DNA of 51,529 nt from Caldifarciminota bacterium. GTDB taxonomy: Bacteria > Hydrothermota > Hydrothermia > LBFQ01 > DSFT01. The first letter of the stretch is position 1; every line of letters starts with the position of its first letter. Below the pieces are notes generated by a model. It made no database searches. It was not told the DNA's origin and worked only from the letters and a program-made list of their open reading frames with translations. Both the position numbers and the translations under genes were made by a program. Below, in pieces: positions 1-8,704 of the stretch. The stretch is taken from NCBI GenBank assembly GCA_025060695.1, contig JANXBH010000012.1:1-51529 (forward strand), read 5' to 3'.

Positions 1-318
1 ATTTTATAATATCGTGTCGAATTAGGTGTTATTGATAAAATTCTTGTTTAAATTGGATATTTAATTTAAAGTTGATTACAAATAGAGATTGAGAGATATT
101 GACAAATTAGAAAAACTTCAAAGTAGTAAAGTTTTATTTTAAAGTGATTAATTAAGCAGTTGGAATTATCTATGTTAAATTGTTGTAAATCAATAAAAAA
201 TACTTTTCTTAATATGATAAATTAAATTAACGTAAATTGAATTTTTTATAGCAAAATGGTATTTTTTACCACTATTAAAAAACTAAAATATTTAAAATCA
301 ATAACTTATTTTTTTAAA

Positions 319-340
319 TTGTCAAAATCAAACTTGACAA
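319..340. repeat. short inverted repeat (TTGTCAA ... TTGACAA)
   Basis: A perfect 7-bp inverted repeat with an 8-nt spacer lies about 50 bp upstream of trm1. It could be an operator or a pair of opposed -35-like hexamers (TTGACA on each strand). No downstream T-run marks it as a terminator. Such a short repeat is expected fairly often in this base composition. Confidence 0.3.
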
Positions 341-372
341 ATTAAAATTATCTAACTGAACAAAATACACTA

Positions 373-378
373 TAAAAT
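373..378 (+). promoter_or_regulatory. -10 box (TAAAAT) for trm1
   Basis: TATAAAATTT occurs with 11 nt between TAAAAT and the ATG at 390. There is no Shine-Dalgarno sequence, so the mRNA would have a leader of only a few bases. Confidence 0.5.
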
Positions 379-389
379 TTCATATTCGT

Positions 390-1490
390 ATGCATATAAT
401 AAAAGAAGGAATTTGTATATTTCATAAACCTCAAAAGAAAGGACTTTTTTATAATCCAAGGGGCATAATATCAAGGGAATTAGGAATAGCAATACTTAGA
501 ACAGAAAGTAAAGAAAAGGGTAATATAAGCTTAGCGGAATGTATGGCGGGAGTAGGATTTAGAACAATTAGATACTATAAAGAAGCAGGAGTAAGAAATA
601 TTGCAGCAAATGAAGGGAATATAGAAGCAATAGAATTTTTAAAGGAAAATCTAAAACTAAATGAAATTCCCGAAAATGAAATTAAAATTACGAATATGGA
701 CGCAAAAAAATTTTTATTAGAAAGTGCAATAAATGGAAATAGATTTGATGTTATAGACTTAGATAGTTTTGGTTCACCTTCGGAGTATATATTTAGTGCA
801 GTATTAGCACTAAAAATAGATGGATTAGTATATTTTACCTCTACTGATGGATTTACACTGTGTGGACTAAAAAAGGAAGCAAGTATTAGAAACTATGGAG
901 TTCATACTATAAATAGCAAGTTTTGTCATGAACTTGGAGCAAGGGTTGTAATTAGTCAATTTATGAAGTGTGCAGGAAATTTAAGTATGCACTTTGAACC
1001 AGTTATTACCCTATATGATGGATATGCATGGAGAATAGCTCTAAGACTTAAAAAAGGTGTAGAAAATGCAAATTTTGATAAATTTGGGTATGTAGTATAT
1101 AATTCAAAAACCAAAGAATATAAGCTCTATAATGAAAACTACATAGATACAAGCGGTTTAATATGCGGTCCAGTTTACCTTGGAAATATACATGATAAAG
1201 AATATGTAAAAAAACTTCTTGAAGTTTCCAAAGACTTAACCAATGTAAGGAAAGTTTTAGAAAAAATAATAAACGAAGAAGATATTCCACTTTATTATAA
1301 CTATCAAGAAATTTGCGATATAATATCTATAAGTCCTCCACCAAGAAAGAAAATAATAAATAAACTTAGAAAACTTGGCTATATAGCAAGTGAAAGCCAC
1401 TTTAGTCCATATAGTATAAAAACTAATGCAAGTTATGAAGAATTTATAAAAGTTCTAAAGTCTATCAAACCATCTAACAATATGATATAA
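390..1490 (+). CDS. trm1: tRNA (guanine(26)-N2)-dimethyltransferase, Trm1 family
   Basis: Trm1 makes N2,N2-dimethylguanosine at position 26 of tRNA, using S-adenosylmethionine. Family features seen are the SAM-binding block ECMAGVGFRTIRYY (residues 50-63), the acidic NEGN turn (74-77), the catalytic-type block DLDSFGSP (123-130), and the conserved TDGFTLCG and SKFCHELG segments. Two oddities: the usual DPFG/DPYG proline is Ser126, and the C-terminal zinc-knuckle cysteines of archaeal homologues are missing (only CGPVYLG remains where the knuckle would end). The family is standard in archaea and eukaryotes but rare in bacteria (Aquifex has one). The 366-aa length fits. The 3' end overlaps the convergent peptidase gene by 36 bp. 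Assignment is confident; activity is inferred. Confidence 0.9.
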   Translation: MHIIKEGICIFHKPQKKGLFYNPRGIISRELGIAILRTESKEKGNISLAECMAGVGFRTIRYYKEAGVRNIAANEGNIEAIEFLKENLKLNEIPENEIKITNMDAKKFLLESAINGNRFDVIDLDSFGSPSEYIFSAVLALKIDGLVYFTSTDGFTLCGLKKEASIRNYGVHTINSKFCHELGARVVISQFMKCAGNLSMHFEPVITLYDGYAWRIALRLKKGVENANFDKFGYVVYNSKTKEYKLYNENYIDTSGLICGPVYLGNIHDKEYVKKLLEVSKDLTNVRKVLEKIINEEDIPLYYNYQEICDIISISPPPRKKIINKLRKLGYIASESHFSPYSIKTNASYEEFIKVLKSIKPSNNMI

Positions 1491-3362
1491 CCTTTCTACT
1501 CTATGTTTCGGTTTTCCACTTCTTGAAAGTTCATGACTTTCATCAGGAATTACAATAAGCTTTACCTCTTTATTTAAAATCCTTAAACCAGTAAATAATT
1601 GTTCTGCCTGCTCTAAAGGACATCTATAGTCCTTATCTGTATGTAAAATTAAAAGTGGTGTTTTTACATTTTTTAAATTAAAAAGAGGAGACCTTTTGAT
1701 GTACTCTTCAAAATTATCAAATATATTTCCACCTATTTCACTATCACCAAAAATCCAACCAATATCACTTGTTCCAAAAAAGCTTAACCAATTGGATATA
1801 CTCCTTTGAGTAAGAGCAAGCTTAAATCTATCAGTTCTCGTTATTATTAAATTCGTCATAAAACCTCCATAACTTCCACCAGTTACACCAATCCTATCTT
1901 TATCAATATCAGCATATCTTTTTAATACCTCATCAACAAACTCCATTATATCCAAATAGTCCCTATTTCCATAGTCTTTTACTATTCTATTTGCAAACTC
2001 AAAACCATAACCATCCGAACCCCTCGGATTAGAAAACATTACATAATACCCTTGATGTGCAAGAAGATGAAACTCAAACATAAATGCATAACCATAGGCA
2101 GTCCTTGGACCTCCATGAATTTCCAGTATAGCGGGATATCCACTATCTAACTTTTTATTATCATGATACGGCTTTAGAACAAACCCCTCAACTTCAACAC
2201 CGTCTGAGGACTTAAATTTTATATATTCTGGCTCCTTTAACTTATAACTTTTAGAAAACCCCTCATTAAGGCTTGAAATTTTCTTTTGATTAATATAAAC
2301 TTCTCCACAATTAGTAAAACTTTGTCTTATATGATAAACATTTCCCTGACTATCTATATCAAAGCTTTCAACCGAAAAATCACCATAAATTAATTTTTCT
2401 ACTTTTCCATCTTTTAAAACACATAAACTACATCTTGGACCATCAGTCATTAGAAAGTATATATTTTGCTCCCCGTCTAATATAAATAGTTCTTGATTGT
2501 TAGAAAATCTACTATCTGAATTTAAACTATTGTATGGATTTCTATCCAAGTTAGGAGTTAAGTCAACTACTTTACCCTCTTCTATTTTATAAAAATGTTT
2601 TATTTCCGAAAAGTCCTTATTTCTCTTTGAGCCCAAAAATATAATCTGGTCATTGTATATTTCAAACGCTGCCACATCCCAATTACCATCCAAAAGTCTC
2701 TTAATTTTCCTCGTATTTATATCGTATTGATAGATATACGAATAAACCTTATAATCCCAATCATCTTCTAAGTTTGAAATAAAATATAACTTGTTTTTCT
2801 TTAGCCTTAGATTATATAAAGCTCTATCCGATTTAAAAAGCAGCTTCTTTTTCCCTGTTAAATCAAGCAAATAAACTTCATTTATGTAATTTTCAAAGTA
2901 TCCAACATTGTCGTACTTATACGAAAGCCTTTCAATTATGTGTATATCACTATCCTTTTTATATGGACTATCTATATTTTTCTTTTTTGGTTTTATGAAC
3001 AATATCTTATTATCTTCAGTCCAAAAGAATTCACTAATTCCTTCTTTTTCATCAGTTAACTTAATTGGCTCAAAAATTCCTGCTTTAAAATAGTAAATTT
3101 GAAGACCTTTATCTTTTACCCCATGCCTATCAGAAAGAAAAGCTAAAAATCTTTTGTCTTTTGAAACCTTCGGACTTACATTTCTTTTTCCTTCATAAGT
3201 AATTCTTTTAATACTCCTCTTGTTTGCCATATATAAATGACTAATATAACCATTTTCTTTTTCATCCATGTACGAAACTACAAAAATGGCGTAGTTTGAA
3301 AATACTTTTATGCTTCCAAGGAATTTAAGCTTAAATATATCTTTTTCAGTCAGTTTTTTCAT
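1455..3362 (-). CDS. S9-family prolyl oligopeptidase / acylaminoacyl peptidase
   Basis: This is a 635-aa cytoplasmic serine peptidase with no signal sequence. It has an N-terminal beta-propeller of WD/TolB-like blades (about residues 1-370) and a C-terminal alpha/beta-hydrolase domain. The nucleophile motif is GGSYGG (Ser497), the likely acid is Asp578 in HTDKDYRCP, and the histidine is His610 in DESHE. Such enzymes trim short or acylated peptides. Its ATG lies inside the last codons of the WG-repeat gene (17-bp overlap). A CTTTAAAAT box 9 nt before the ATG suggests it can also be transcribed on its own. The 3' end overlaps trm1 convergently. Confidence 0.93.
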   Translation of the reverse strand: MKKLTEKDIFKLKFLGSIKVFSNYAIFVVSYMDEKENGYISHLYMANKRSIKRITYEGKRNVSPKVSKDKRFLAFLSDRHGVKDKGLQIYYFKAGIFEPIKLTDEKEGISEFFWTEDNKILFIKPKKKNIDSPYKKDSDIHIIERLSYKYDNVGYFENYINEVYLLDLTGKKKLLFKSDRALYNLRLKKNKLYFISNLEDDWDYKVYSYIYQYDINTRKIKRLLDGNWDVAAFEIYNDQIIFLGSKRNKDFSEIKHFYKIEEGKVVDLTPNLDRNPYNSLNSDSRFSNNQELFILDGEQNIYFLMTDGPRCSLCVLKDGKVEKLIYGDFSVESFDIDSQGNVYHIRQSFTNCGEVYINQKKISSLNEGFSKSYKLKEPEYIKFKSSDGVEVEGFVLKPYHDNKKLDSGYPAILEIHGGPRTAYGYAFMFEFHLLAHQGYYVMFSNPRGSDGYGFEFANRIVKDYGNRDYLDIMEFVDEVLKRYADIDKDRIGVTGGSYGGFMTNLIITRTDRFKLALTQRSISNWLSFFGTSDIGWIFGDSEIGGNIFDNFEEYIKRSPLFNLKNVKTPLLILHTDKDYRCPLEQAEQLFTGLRILNKEVKLIVIPDESHELSRSGKPKHRVERLYHIVRWFDRL

Positions 3363-4896
3363 AATTTGGAAATTTTAAAGTCTTTATATAAGTAAATCCT
3401 TCATCAGAAACAACTTTATATACATCTTTATAAAACCTATATATAAAGCGATATTTTGTGTCAATCAATTTTCCACCTTCTAAACTATAAAGACCAAATT
3501 TACCATTCCTTACTAATCTAATATTTCCCAGTTCATCCACGTTATCTATATAATCAAATATGGGCTCTAAAACTAATTCCAAATTACGATTTACTAATCC
3601 CCACTTATAATTAACTCTAAATTTCAAAAAATTCCCTACCACTTCAAAACTATCTATATTAGAAAAAAGCTCCCTAAATTTTCTATCAAAAAGTATCCAT
3701 TTATAATGTTTTTTTGCAATTACAAAATTATCAATTATTTTGATACTATCGTATTTAAAGTCTAAAACAATCTTTCCGTAAGTATCTATTGCACCAAAAA
3801 AATTTCCAACTTGGGCTATAATTATGCTATCTAAAATTTCAACAAAATCCAACTTAAAGTTCTTATATATCCATTTATTTCCATCAAAGAAAACAAATAT
3901 ACCATTACCGTATACCATGTCTTTAAACTTTATGTCAAATACTATATTTCCTTGTTTATCTAAAACTCCTTTTAGAGTATCCTTCCTTACCAAAAAATAG
4001 TTATCGGCTAAATATACAACTTCATCAAACTCTGGCTTTGTTATCTCCTTTCCATCATAACTAACTATACCCCACTTTCCATTTAATTTATATTTTAAAA
4101 AACTACTCCCATTTAATTTAGCTATTCCTTCATATTTTGGATAAATAACTACTTTTCTATCCAATTCCATCAAGCCCCATTTACCACTACTTTTAAACCA
4201 AACCATATTAAGAAAGTATAAAATTTCTTCGTATTCATTAGGTATTATAGTTTTTCCTTTTAATGTCATTAATCCCCATCTTCCATCTAAACTTACCTCT
4301 ACAAAGCTATCCTTAATCTCACTTATACCATCAAACTTAATTGGAATAATAAATTTTCCATTTTTTGACAAAATACCATACTTAGCACCCTCACATCTAT
4401 TAAAAATATCACATTCTCCTCCTTTTGAAACTAAAAATAAACTATCACTTAGTTTCATAAAGTTATTAAATTGAGTTTCGTATACTATTTCTGCCATTGA
4501 ATTAGTAATACCCCACTTATTACCAATTCTATAAAATATAAAATTCTCGTCAACAACTATAATTTCATCTAACTTCGCAGGAATAACTATTCTTCCATCC
4601 TTTCTTAGTAAGCCAAATTTATAATCTCTTTGAAATATTGCATAGTTATTGATAAAACTACTTATCCACTCTAAATTACTTATCAAGATTTTTCCCCTAT
4701 AATCTATTAGTCCCCAATACCCACCATTACAATCGTCTTTAAAATCACATACACCACCTATATTAAACCTTGCAACGCCATTCTCAAAATTTGAAACATA
4801 TGAAAACTTCTCTTTCTTTGTAAATAGCACATTTCCAAGACTATCCTTGAAAATCCAAATTGAGTCTAATTTAAAGGGTAAAATAAACAGAGTAAT
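3346..4896 (-). CDS. WG-repeat protein, probable non-canonical start
   Basis: The protein is built of about ten WG-type beta repeats: phrases such as KWGLMELDRKVVIYPKYEGI and GKWGIVSYDGKEITKPEFDE recur roughly every 40-50 residues. Such proteins form solenoid or propeller-like binding surfaces; the ligand is unknown. The first repeat (IWIFKDSLGNVLFTKKEK) begins upstream of the GTG at 4830, the only ATG/GTG/TTG candidate. I therefore extend the gene to an ATT at 4896 (or CTG at 4890), giving a short hydrophobic start ITLFILPFKLD. This lies 6 nt after the stop of the upstream secreted protein. The exact start is uncertain; the repeat assignment is firm. Confidence 0.78.
   Translation of the reverse strand: MTLFILPFKLDSIWIFKDSLGNVLFTKKEKFSYVSNFENGVARFNIGGVCDFKDDCNGGYWGLIDYRGKILISNLEWISSFINNYAIFQRDYKFGLLRKDGRIVIPAKLDEIIVVDENFIFYRIGNKWGITNSMAEIVYETQFNNFMKLSDSLFLVSKGGECDIFNRCEGAKYGILSKNGKFIIPIKFDGISEIKDSFVEVSLDGRWGLMTLKGKTIIPNEYEEILYFLNMVWFKSSGKWGLMELDRKVVIYPKYEGIAKLNGSSFLKYKLNGKWGIVSYDGKEITKPEFDEVVYLADNYFLVRKDTLKGVLDKQGNIVFDIKFKDMVYGNGIFVFFDGNKWIYKNFKLDFVEILDSIIIAQVGNFFGAIDTYGKIVLDFKYDSIKIIDNFVIAKKHYKWILFDRKFRELFSNIDSFEVVGNFLKFRVNYKWGLVNRNLELVLEPIFDYIDNVDELGNIRLVRNGKFGLYSLEGGKLIDTKYRFIYRFYKDVYKVVSDEGFTYIKTLKFPNYEKTD
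3372..3377 (-). promoter_or_regulatory. -10 box (TAAAAT) for the S9 peptidase gene, inside the WG-repeat CDS
   Basis: CTTTAAAATTT lies 9 nt upstream of the peptidase ATG on the minus strand. It is encoded by the codons for Thr-Leu-Lys-Phe near the C-terminus of the WG-repeat protein. Confidence 0.5.
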
Positions 4897-4902
4897 AAAA
4901 GT

Positions 4903-6954
4903 TTAAAACACACTAACTCTATATATTTTTTCTTTGAGCTTTATAACATAAACCCCTGACCTTAATTTAATATCAAAAATATCATATTCACTAAGTTTTC
5001 CTGAATGCAAAAGCCTTCCAGAAGCGTTATATATTGAAAAATCATACTTGTTTTTTGATAAATTCTCAATAATTATCTTATTTTTTCTTACCATAACCTT
5101 AAGACTTTCGTTAGTATCTATCGGAACTTGTATATATGGACTAAATAGAATATATCCACTTCTTGGAGGAACTATAATCTTTTCACCTTTTCTATGCAAA
5201 ACGAAATTATGGTCCAAATAGTTTCTATCTATAGTGTAAGAATACGAGTTCAAAGTATCTAAGTTTAAAAATACAATACCATCAGTAAAATTCCTCTTTA
5301 AAAATACAAAACCCCTACTTGTATCACTATACGAATAAACTTCGTATTTCCCCTCAGGTTTTCCTATAGGAAGGTAGTAATACTTTGGGTAAATAGGGCA
5401 ACGATATTGACATTGCCTCTTATCAGAAGTATCGTGTATTATAAAATAAGTATTCTCATTACTTACTATATAAAAAGCGGAAACTGTGTATAAAAGCTGC
5501 TGTTCATCCTTTACACCAGCCGCAATCATATATATTTTCTCAGGATATTTTGTAATAAACTTAATAATATCATACGTAGTTTTTGGATTAACATAGATGC
5601 CTGCACCATATTCGCATGCAGCGGTAAAACCGCATACAAAATAAGCATCAAGATACGGATTATACAAAGTGTCAAAGCCCATATTACCTAATAGTGAAAT
5701 ACCTGTCCTATTTTTAAGATTTGCAATAAAATCAAGATGTTTTGCTTTTCTAATAGGTCTATTTTCATAATCAGGAGAACTATCTGGAATCATGAAAACC
5801 ACGTGGGCACAATTATCAAGAAAAATATTATCTGGTTTTATATAAGTATAAGCACTATCGTATATCCACTTTAAATTTCTGTAAAATACATTTCTACAAA
5901 CTTCTCCATCATTTCCAAATCTTACAAAAGGCTCAAATTGAAAATTATTGTCATCGTACTTCCACCAGTGTCCAACCCTTTTACCATTTTTATCCGTTAT
6001 AAAGCACCAAGCAAGTGAATCATTAATATAGGAATAAGGATATAAATCTCCTAAACCTAAAAAGTTAGTTGGTTTATCACATATAGTATCAGCTCCAACT
6101 CTTCTACAAAGAACGACAGCAGCACTAGTCATTACATAATGGGAAAATAACGCCTCAGGTTTAAGTGTTTTATATGGAACTATATTTGGTAAATCAAGCC
6201 TAAACATGTCATGCATAGCAAGATCCGTAATCCAGTCCATTCCCTTCGGAGGACCATGCAAACTTACTAATTTTAAATTTGACTTTCTAAATCTTGGTAA
6301 AGTCGTATATTCATTTTTAATCTTGGAATATATTCTTAAATTATCCATCCATAGTTTAATTTTGTTTTGACCATCCTTGTTGACAATAAGTCTTACATGC
6401 GGTCTAATAATCCAAATAGTATCCCTCATCTTTAATGAATATTTAATAGTTCTCCAGTTAGTATTGTATCTAATTGTATCAATAACAATAGTAAAATTAT
6501 TTACTTGAGTAAATAGCACAACTGAAACATTATTTATGCTATCAATCTTAATATCGAACAAAATCTCAATACTATCTACAAATCTTGGATAGTTTTGCTT
6601 AGTCCTAAAAGTATCTAAACTTGGAAGCATAAAAGTTATAGTTCTGTTTTTATTGTCAGAACCACTTCTATTAAAATAAATAAACTGACTGCCTTTTCCA
6701 GAAGAAAAATCTTGCCTATCTACAAAAGCTTTTACATATGGTTTAATAGTATCGTCTCCATAAAAGAATACTCTCATAGATAATACTATATTAGGAAAAA
6801 GTGTATCTCTTGGTATGGGCTTTCGATTGTAATAGTATCTATCTATATACTCCATTTCACCAAAACCTGCAACGTAGTTTAGTGGTGTTTCTATAGATAA
6901 TGAAAAATTAGGTAAAACCACAAAACTTATTAAGCAAAGCATTATTTTTCTCAT
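4903..6954 (-). CDS. secreted putative glycoside-hydrolase-like protein with C-terminal sorting tail
   Basis: This 683-aa protein has an N-terminal signal (MRKIMLCLISFVVLPNFSLS). A beta-rich region resembling a carbohydrate-binding jelly roll follows (about 60-210). The central region (about 230-560) resembles hypothetical TIM-barrel glycosyl hydrolase families of the GHL type, with DNIFLDN at 375-381 as a candidate acidic site and many aromatic residues. The last ~65 residues form a Por/T9SS-type tail (DFSIYNASGRLLHSG ... GVYVIKLKEK). The substrate cannot be read from sequence. A TAAAAT box stands 7 nt before the ATG, so the message should be leaderless. The hydrolase call is tentative; secretion and the tail are well supported. 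Confidence 0.65.
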   Translation of the reverse strand: MRKIMLCLISFVVLPNFSLSIETPLNYVAGFGEMEYIDRYYYNRKPIPRDTLFPNIVLSMRVFFYGDDTIKPYVKAFVDRQDFSSGKGSQFIYFNRSGSDNKNRTITFMLPSLDTFRTKQNYPRFVDSIEILFDIKIDSINNVSVVLFTQVNNFTIVIDTIRYNTNWRTIKYSLKMRDTIWIIRPHVRLIVNKDGQNKIKLWMDNLRIYSKIKNEYTTLPRFRKSNLKLVSLHGPPKGMDWITDLAMHDMFRLDLPNIVPYKTLKPEALFSHYVMTSAAVVLCRRVGADTICDKPTNFLGLGDLYPYSYINDSLAWCFITDKNGKRVGHWWKYDDNNFQFEPFVRFGNDGEVCRNVFYRNLKWIYDSAYTYIKPDNIFLDNCAHVVFMIPDSSPDYENRPIRKAKHLDFIANLKNRTGISLLGNMGFDTLYNPYLDAYFVCGFTAACEYGAGIYVNPKTTYDIIKFITKYPEKIYMIAAGVKDEQQLLYTVSAFYIVSNENTYFIIHDTSDKRQCQYRCPIYPKYYYLPIGKPEGKYEVYSYSDTSRGFVFLKRNFTDGIVFLNLDTLNSYSYTIDRNYLDHNFVLHRKGEKIIVPPRSGYILFSPYIQVPIDTNESLKVMVRKNKIIIENLSKNKYDFSIYNASGRLLHSGKLSEYDIFDIKLRSGVYVIKLKEKIYRVSVF

Positions 6955-6961
6955 AAATAAA

Positions 6962-6967
6962 ATTTTA
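6962..6967 (-). promoter_or_regulatory. -10 box (TAAAAT), 7 nt before the ATG at 6954
   Basis: TTTTAAAATTTTATTT runs directly into the ATG at 6954. The 7-nt distance from TAAAAT to the ATG places the transcript start at the A of the start codon. Confidence 0.55.
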
Positions 6968-7042
6968 AAACTAACTCTAAGTACTTTGAAATCAAAGTTA
7001 TTTTAAGAATATACAAACTTGATTGTTAAAAACTATACAAGA

Positions 7043-7048
7043 TAAAAT
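7043..7048 (+). promoter_or_regulatory. -10 box (TAAAAT), 7 nt before the ATG at 7056
   Basis: GATAAAATTTCGGCT precedes the ATG at 7056. TTGATT lies 18 nt upstream of the box and is a plausible -35. This favours 7056 over the in-frame TTG at 7023, which lies upstream of the -10 box. Confidence 0.55.
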
Positions 7049-7055
7049 TTCGGCT

Positions 7056-8420
7056 ATGATTACTATAACCATAATTTCATATGTAGTCAGTAGCAAGGTT
7101 TATAGTTTAGATGGTTCAGAGTTAGATACAACTATATACTTTTACTCAAAACCATCCTCTGAATCTCCTAATTATGGTGCAAACTTAACTACTGATAATC
7201 CTTTTGGTATATTCTATAATAACAACAGAATAATCATTGCAGCAACTTATAATTCTCGTATGGGTATAGTTTTCGCTGATACCATGGGTAATTCAACTTC
7301 GCTTATAACATATAGCTTCTCAGGAGCTCCCATTGGCACATCTCAATTTGGTGTTCATGCAGTTCAAACACAAGATAGCGGCTATATACTACTTGGATAT
7401 GGCCCCTTTCCTGATACATTAGGTTTAATTGTTCTAAAAGTAGATAGAGATGGTAATCCCATTTGCTCAAGAATAATAAGAGCTCAAAGAAGAATAAGAC
7501 CAGCAGATATGGTAGGAGGAATATACGAAGATATAAACAGAAACATTATTATAGTTTCAACTACAACGTCAGGAAGTAATACTTTATTTAAAGGTGTAGC
7601 AATAAAATTGGATCAAAATTGTAACTTAATTAGCTCTTTTCTTCTTAGTGCAGGACCTATAAATTTTGCTATTGCATCAGTCATTCAAGATAATAATGGA
7701 AATTATATAATGGCAGGTTCCGGATTAGATATTGCTGCTATGGTAATATCAAGATTCTCACCAACATTCTTTCCCGTAGATTTTAAATACATTAGAACCT
7801 ATCTTGGAAATTCTAATACTTTCAGCCCATATCTCTTACCAAGATTCATTTTAAAAGAGCAAAACGATATAAAAATCTTTGGATATAGAATTGGAACGAA
7901 TACTATTTGCTCTTGGGGACCAAATTTAGCTCAAAATCTTTTTGCATATTCAATGAATGGTAATTGGATAAAGGGTTATTCTATATTTTCAAAACATGTT
8001 TCAACCACAATACCTATGATACAAGGAACAGGTAAAAATGCGGTTTCTACTAATGGTTATATATACTTTCCTGCATTTTACTTTAGAGCTATATTAGATT
8101 GCGACGCTGGTAATTTTGATGCAGCACTGATTAAGATACAAAGTTCAAGTGGTGATATTGTTAAATATTGGACGTTCTTTGGGGCAGATGATCCTCAAGG
8201 TGATCCACCAATAAGAGAGGATTTTAACAACATTTTTAAGAATACACTAATCAGAAATAACTCAATTTATATAAATGAGCTTCACGGGTCAGTAATTGCT
8301 TTAAATAAACTTAATGCCGACACTCTATGCAGCATCCATTATGATAGTGTTTTTTCATATAACGTAAATTATGTTCAAAGTTCTTGGTGTGAGATAACAG
8401 ACGGTGCACATCTTCATTAA
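7056..8420 (+). CDS. secreted propeller-type protein, main part (frameshifted before its tail)
   Basis: The start MITITIISYVVSSKVYS looks like a short signal peptide and is preceded at 7 nt by a TAAAAT box. The body carries repeats of the pattern 'DSGYILLGYG ... LIVLKVDRDGNPI', like the bladed repeats of the proteins at 10431, 19767 and 40392. The frame closes at 8420, but the missing C-terminal region continues intact in another frame (8393-8704). One lost base between about 8393 and 8418 restores a protein of roughly 550 aa. The cause may be a real mutation or an assembly error. The function of these propeller proteins is unknown; cell-surface display is inferred from the tail. Confidence 0.7.
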   Translation: MITITIISYVVSSKVYSLDGSELDTTIYFYSKPSSESPNYGANLTTDNPFGIFYNNNRIIIAATYNSRMGIVFADTMGNSTSLITYSFSGAPIGTSQFGVHAVQTQDSGYILLGYGPFPDTLGLIVLKVDRDGNPICSRIIRAQRRIRPADMVGGIYEDINRNIIIVSTTTSGSNTLFKGVAIKLDQNCNLISSFLLSAGPINFAIASVIQDNNGNYIMAGSGLDIAAMVISRFSPTFFPVDFKYIRTYLGNSNTFSPYLLPRFILKEQNDIKIFGYRIGTNTICSWGPNLAQNLFAYSMNGNWIKGYSIFSKHVSTTIPMIQGTGKNAVSTNGYIYFPAFYFRAILDCDAGNFDAALIKIQSSSGDIVKYWTFFGADDPQGDPPIREDFNNIFKNTLIRNNSIYINELHGSVIALNKLNADTLCSIHYDSVFSYNVNYVQSSWCEITDGAHLH

Positions 8421-8704
8421 CAATATACACACCGAATGTTCAAGTAGTTCAAGTCCCGCTAAATACGCTATTAGATTGTGAGATAAACATAACCCCCGTT
8501 GCAGATAAAGAAAACAAGTGCAAAGATATTCCATATAAAGTAGTGGGTAAAAATATAGAATTACAGAGGGAAAGCGAATATAGTATTTTTTCAATAGACG
8601 GGAAAATTACATTATCTGGAAAAGGCAAAAGCATTAAAATGACAAAGGAAGGGATTTACATTCTAAGACTCAACGGTAGAAGTTTTAAAATTATAGTAAA
8701 ATAG
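8393..8704 (+). pseudogene. out-of-frame C-terminal part of the 7056 gene, with sorting tail
   Basis: This frame is open from 8393 to the TAG at 8702-8704. It encodes a linker (SSLTIYTPNVQVVQV, then DCEINITP) followed by the tail EYSIFSIDGKITLSGKGK and EGIYILRLNGRSFKIIVK. It has no start of its own and completes the protein begun at 7056. Adding one base near GGTGC (about 8403) gives a continuous reading ...ITDGCTSSLTIY.... The stop overlaps the GTG of the next gene by one base (TAGTG). Confidence 0.75.

Larger units (their letters stand above)
1..389. other. AT-rich noncoding stretch
   Basis: I see no open reading frame with coding character in either direction. The stretch is extremely AT-rich. 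It holds a short inverted repeat near 319-340 and a TAAAAT promoter box at its right edge in front of trm1. The phrase TTGACAAATTA occurs twice (near 99 and 335). What lies upstream of the window is unknown. Confidence 0.6.

Noticed and set aside
4828-4830. GTG as the start of the WG-repeat gene
   Set aside because: The 22 upstream codons read as the missing first half of a WG repeat and a hydrophobic N-terminus, so the GTG is internal.
7023-7055. TTG at 7023 as the start of the secreted protein
   Set aside because: It lies upstream of the TAAAAT box that sits exactly 7 nt before the ATG at 7056, and the signal-like segment begins at 7056.
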